A DNA stretch of 6,584 bases from Conexibacter sp. (GTDB lineage: Bacteria > Actinomycetota > Thermoleophilia > Solirubrobacterales > Solirubrobacteraceae): NCBI GenBank assembly GCA_025964215.1, contig JAOPZG010000267.1:1-6584 (forward strand), given 5' to 3'. The translations under genes and the position numbers were made by a program. The notes below the pieces were generated by a model, which saw only the letters and a list, made by a program, of their open reading frames with translations, had not been told where the DNA came from and searched no databases. Positions 4,345-6,584 of this stretch are shown one piece after another (the stretch's first letter is position 1; every line of letters starts with the position of its first letter).

Positions 4345-6066
4345 GTGAATGTCGTTGACCGGGGGCTCGCGGCACTGGTAGTAGTCCCTCAGGTCCACAT
4401 GGCAGTCAACCTCTTTGATTATCTTAAATTCTCCTCACCGCGCGAAGGCGCGCCTGCCCCTTGGGCAGCACGCGCCCCGCGGCGCCCACGGCGCTTCGAC
4501 CTGAAGCTCGTGCCCCGCTTGACCAACTGGCAGGACGACCCCGACGCCATCACCGTGCTCGACCAGATCGAGCGCGAGCCCTGGGTCGCGTCGCTGCGGC
4601 GCGACCGCGACGGCGTCGAGGTCCGCCTCACCGACAGCTGGATCGAGTCCACGGGCTCCGGCCTGGAGGCGGGCGGCAGCGCGGAGGCCTCGCTCGGCGA
4701 CCTCGCGGCCGGCCGCCGCTTCTCGGTCCAGTTCTGGGACGCGAACGCGACCAAGGCGCTGCACGTCGGCCACCTGCGCAACCTGGCGATCGGCAACGCC
4801 ATCGCCTCGACGCTCACGCAAGCCGGCGGGCAGGTCGAGCGCCGCAGCCTGATCTCCGACGCCGGCCGCAGCATGGGCGAGGCGATGGCCGGCGTCGCGC
4901 AGAGCGGCCGCCATGCGGGCGCGTGGTCCGACGGCGACGAGAAGAGCGATCACTTCGTCGGCATCTGCTACGCCGACTACGTCGCCGCGGCGGGCTCGAT
5001 CACCGGCAACGAGGTCGAGTTCCCCGAGGACTCGCAGACGCGCGAGCTGACCGTCCGCCACGACGACGCGGACGAGCTGCTGCGCCGGGTCCTGCTCGGC
5101 GACCGCGACACGCTCGAGCTCTGGTACAAGACCCGCGCGTGGGTGATCGCGGGCCAGCGCAAGACGCTCGCCCGCCTCGGCGTCGCGTTCGACCGCGTCT
5201 TCTTCGAGTCCGACTTCCTCGCCGACGCCTCCGAGCTGATGGCCGACGGCCTCCGCGACGGGCGCTTCAAGCGGCGGGAGGACGGCGTCGTCGTCTACCC
5301 GACCGGGCTCGACGGCTTCGAGGAGTTCCCGCTCGTCCGCCCCGACGGCGTCACCACGCAGCACATGCGCGCGCTCGCCTACTGGATGGCCGCGCCGGAC
5401 CTCGAGGACATGACCTCGATGCAGATCTGCGGCACCGAGTGGGTCGGGCACGTGACCTGCCGGCGCAAGCTGATGGACGAGCTGCTGCCCAACGGCAACG
5501 GAAGCCTGCACCCCACGCACGACATCTTCAACGCGATGGTCGCGCGGCAGAAGCGGGCGCTGGCCTCCAGCGAGGGCGCGCTGCTCATCGACGAGCTGAT
5601 CGACTGGCTCGACGAGCGCATCGACGCCGACCCGGAGACGCGCGAGCTGCGCCGCCGCCACCCGACGCCGGAGCGGATGGCGCCGCAGATCGCGCTCGGC
5701 TACTTCCTGCCCTACCCGGTCGCGCGGCCGATGGAGTTCGACCAGCCCAAGCTGCTGCGCGACAAGCAGAGCGTCGGCTGGGACCTCGTCCGCGCCCGGG
5801 CGCGCAAGAGCGCGAGCAGCGCCGGCGCCGAGGGCGGCCGGCCCGCCGACGACCCGGAGTACCGCTTCGCGGTCGTCCAGTCCGAGCTCTACCGCCAGCA
5901 CCTGCGGCTCGCCGTCGAGCGCCTCGACGTCGGCCCGCTGGCCCTGTACCTCAAGCATCTCGCGCACTGGTCCATGGAGCGCGACCGCGGCGAGCACGTC
6001 GAGCGCGTCGTGCAGACGCTGCTCGATCGCAGCGCGCGCGGGCTCGGCCTGGAGGCGACCCGATGA
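4345..6066 (+). CDS. Arginyl-tRNA synthetase-like class I synthetase paralogue
   Basis: The 573-residue protein (555 from ATG 4399) has the ArgRS architecture. A shortened N-terminal domain ends near EREPWVASLRRDRDGVEVRL. The class I signature is TKALHVGHLRNLAIGNA (136-152, HVGH 140-143), followed by ISDAGRSMG (170-178), FDRVFFESDF (282-291), the KMSKS-equivalent loop KRALASSEGALLIDEL (403-418), MEFDQPKLL and a short C-terminal DALR-like helical domain from about 510. True ArgRS charges tRNA-Arg with arginine and ATP. Here the EFSSPN-type stretch before HVGH reads QFWDAN (129-134), and the TRD(I/L)A motif, whose Asp contacts the guanidinium group, reads MRALA (341-345). The arginine pocket therefore looks rebuilt. 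The gene is divergent to tRNA-B and overlaps the PabA-like gene by ATGA, so it is a cluster enzyme rather than the housekeeping synthetase. Codons before about 4440 are atypical, which leaves the true start uncertain. It may charge tRNA-A/B with a non-arginine substrate; alternatively it may activate an amino acid without tRNA. Confidence 0.88.
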   Translation: MNVVDRGLAALVVVPQVHMAVNLFDYLKFSSPREGAPAPWAARAPRRPRRFDLKLVPRLTNWQDDPDAITVLDQIEREPWVASLRRDRDGVEVRLTDSWIESTGSGLEAGGSAEASLGDLAAGRRFSVQFWDANATKALHVGHLRNLAIGNAIASTLTQAGGQVERRSLISDAGRSMGEAMAGVAQSGRHAGAWSDGDEKSDHFVGICYADYVAAAGSITGNEVEFPEDSQTRELTVRHDDADELLRRVLLGDRDTLELWYKTRAWVIAGQRKTLARLGVAFDRVFFESDFLADASELMADGLRDGRFKRREDGVVVYPTGLDGFEEFPLVRPDGVTTQHMRALAYWMAAPDLEDMTSMQICGTEWVGHVTCRRKLMDELLPNGNGSLHPTHDIFNAMVARQKRALASSEGALLIDELIDWLDERIDADPETRELRRRHPTPERMAPQIALGYFLPYPVARPMEFDQPKLLRDKQSVGWDLVRARARKSASSAGAEGGRPADDPEYRFAVVQSELYRQHLRLAVERLDVGPLALYLKHLAHWSMERDRGEHVERVVQTLLDRSARGLGLEATR

Positions 6067-6584
6067 GCACGCTGCTGATTGACAACTACGACTCCTACAC
6101 CTACAACGTGTTCCACCTGCTCGCCGCCGTCTCGGGCGAGGAGCCGATCGTGGTGCACAACGACATGGTGTCCTGGCGGGCGCTCTCGCGCTGGGACTTC
6201 GACGCGATCGTCCTCTCGCCCGGCCCGGGCCATCCCGCGCGCTGGCACGACTTCGGCGTCTGCTCGGACATCCTGCGCAGCAGCGACATCCCCGTCTTGG
6301 GCGTCTGCCTCGGCCACCAGGGGCTCGGGCGCGTGCTGAGCGGGATCGTCTCGACGGCGCCGGTCGCGATGCACGGGCGCCTCAGCCGCGTCCAGCACGC
6401 CGGTGAGGGGCTCTTCGCGAACGTCCCGCAGGACTTCTCCGTGGTCCGCTACCACTCGCTGGCGGTGACCGGCCCGCTCGGCCCCGACGGGCGCGTGACC
6501 GCGTGGACCGAGGACGGCGTGGTGATGGGGATCGAGCACACGCGCCGGCCGCTGTGGGGCGTGCAGTTCCACCCCGAGTCGATC
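6063..6584 (+). CDS. Glutamine amidotransferase domain of a PabA/TrpG-type (aminodeoxychorismate synthase-like) enzyme, 3' truncated
   Basis: 174 residues are visible before the window ends. The class I (triad) glutamine amidotransferase motifs are present: LLIDNYDSYTYN at the N terminus, LSPGPG (51-56), the nucleophile elbow GVCLGHQ with Cys82, VRYHSL (128-133), and FHPES with His170 and Glu172. Such domains release ammonia from glutamine for amination of chorismate by a PabB/TrpE-type partner, the first step to p-aminobenzoate, p-aminophenylalanine or anthranilate. The style (NYDSYTYN, HGRLSRV, VRYHSL) is closest to the fused PabA-PabB aminodeoxychorismate synthases of actinobacteria, so a PabB domain may follow past the edge; this cannot be seen. 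The ATG overlaps the synthetase-like stop (ATGA), indicating translational coupling and a common pathway. It may supply a chorismate-derived aromatic amine as building block. Confidence 0.88.
   Translation, partial: MSTLLIDNYDSYTYNVFHLLAAVSGEEPIVVHNDMVSWRALSRWDFDAIVLSPGPGHPARWHDFGVCSDILRSSDIPVLGVCLGHQGLGRVLSGIVSTAPVAMHGRLSRVQHAGEGLFANVPQDFSVVRYHSLAVTGPLGPDGRVTAWTEDGVVMGIEHTRRPLWGVQFHPESI

Overview
The window is high-GC DNA with GC-saturated third codon positions. It carries a relative of the mycobactin N-hydroxylase MbtG, a P450 of actinobacterial type, and tRNA genes without an encoded CCA. This points to an actinomycete-like bacterium, possibly a Thermoleophilia/Solirubrobacter-type lineage (inference from composition and protein style only). 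The left edge looks like ordinary chromosome; positions from about 470 onward look like part of a specialised-metabolite gene cluster that continues past the right edge.

Layout. Positions 1-68 (minus) hold the first codons of a PiT-family phosphate transporter. Positions 162-401 (plus) hold a small unrecognised gene, followed by a strong hairpin (422-454). A tRNA gene, tRNA-A (minus, 473-545), is followed by a 222-base intergenic stretch and an M14 zinc carboxypeptidase/amidase (plus, 768-1436). That gene converges on an amino-acid N-hydroxylase gene (minus, 1480-2811), and their two stop codons form the two ends of one near-perfect hairpin (1434-1482). The N-hydroxylase overlaps by ATGA with an upstream cytochrome P450 (minus, 2808-4127). 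Just upstream of the P450, on the same strand, lies tRNA-B (4168-4240). In the opposite direction from the tRNA-B promoter runs a second operon: an arginyl-tRNA-synthetase-like gene (plus, 4345-6066) overlapping by ATGA with the amidotransferase part of a PabA/TrpG-type enzyme (6063 to the window end).

How it may work. The striking combination is a diverged class I aminoacyl-tRNA synthetase, two paralogous tRNA genes of unusual type (anticodon AGU, G1.U72 pair, 75% identical, six compensatory pair changes), an N-hydroxylase, a P450 with an altered I helix, and a chorismate-amination enzyme. The synthetase keeps its HVGH signature and a short DALR-like anticodon domain, but residues that read the arginine side chain in true ArgRS look replaced. 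The simplest model (inference) is a tRNA-dependent biosynthetic pathway: the dedicated synthetase charges the dedicated tRNAs, and the aminoacyl group is passed to an amine, hydroxylamine or chorismate-derived amine made by the other enzymes. This is reminiscent of valanimycin, where a SerRS paralogue and an amine N-hydroxylase cooperate before N-N bond formation. No aminoacyl transferase is visible in the window, so that step would have to be encoded outside it or done by a protein not recognised here.
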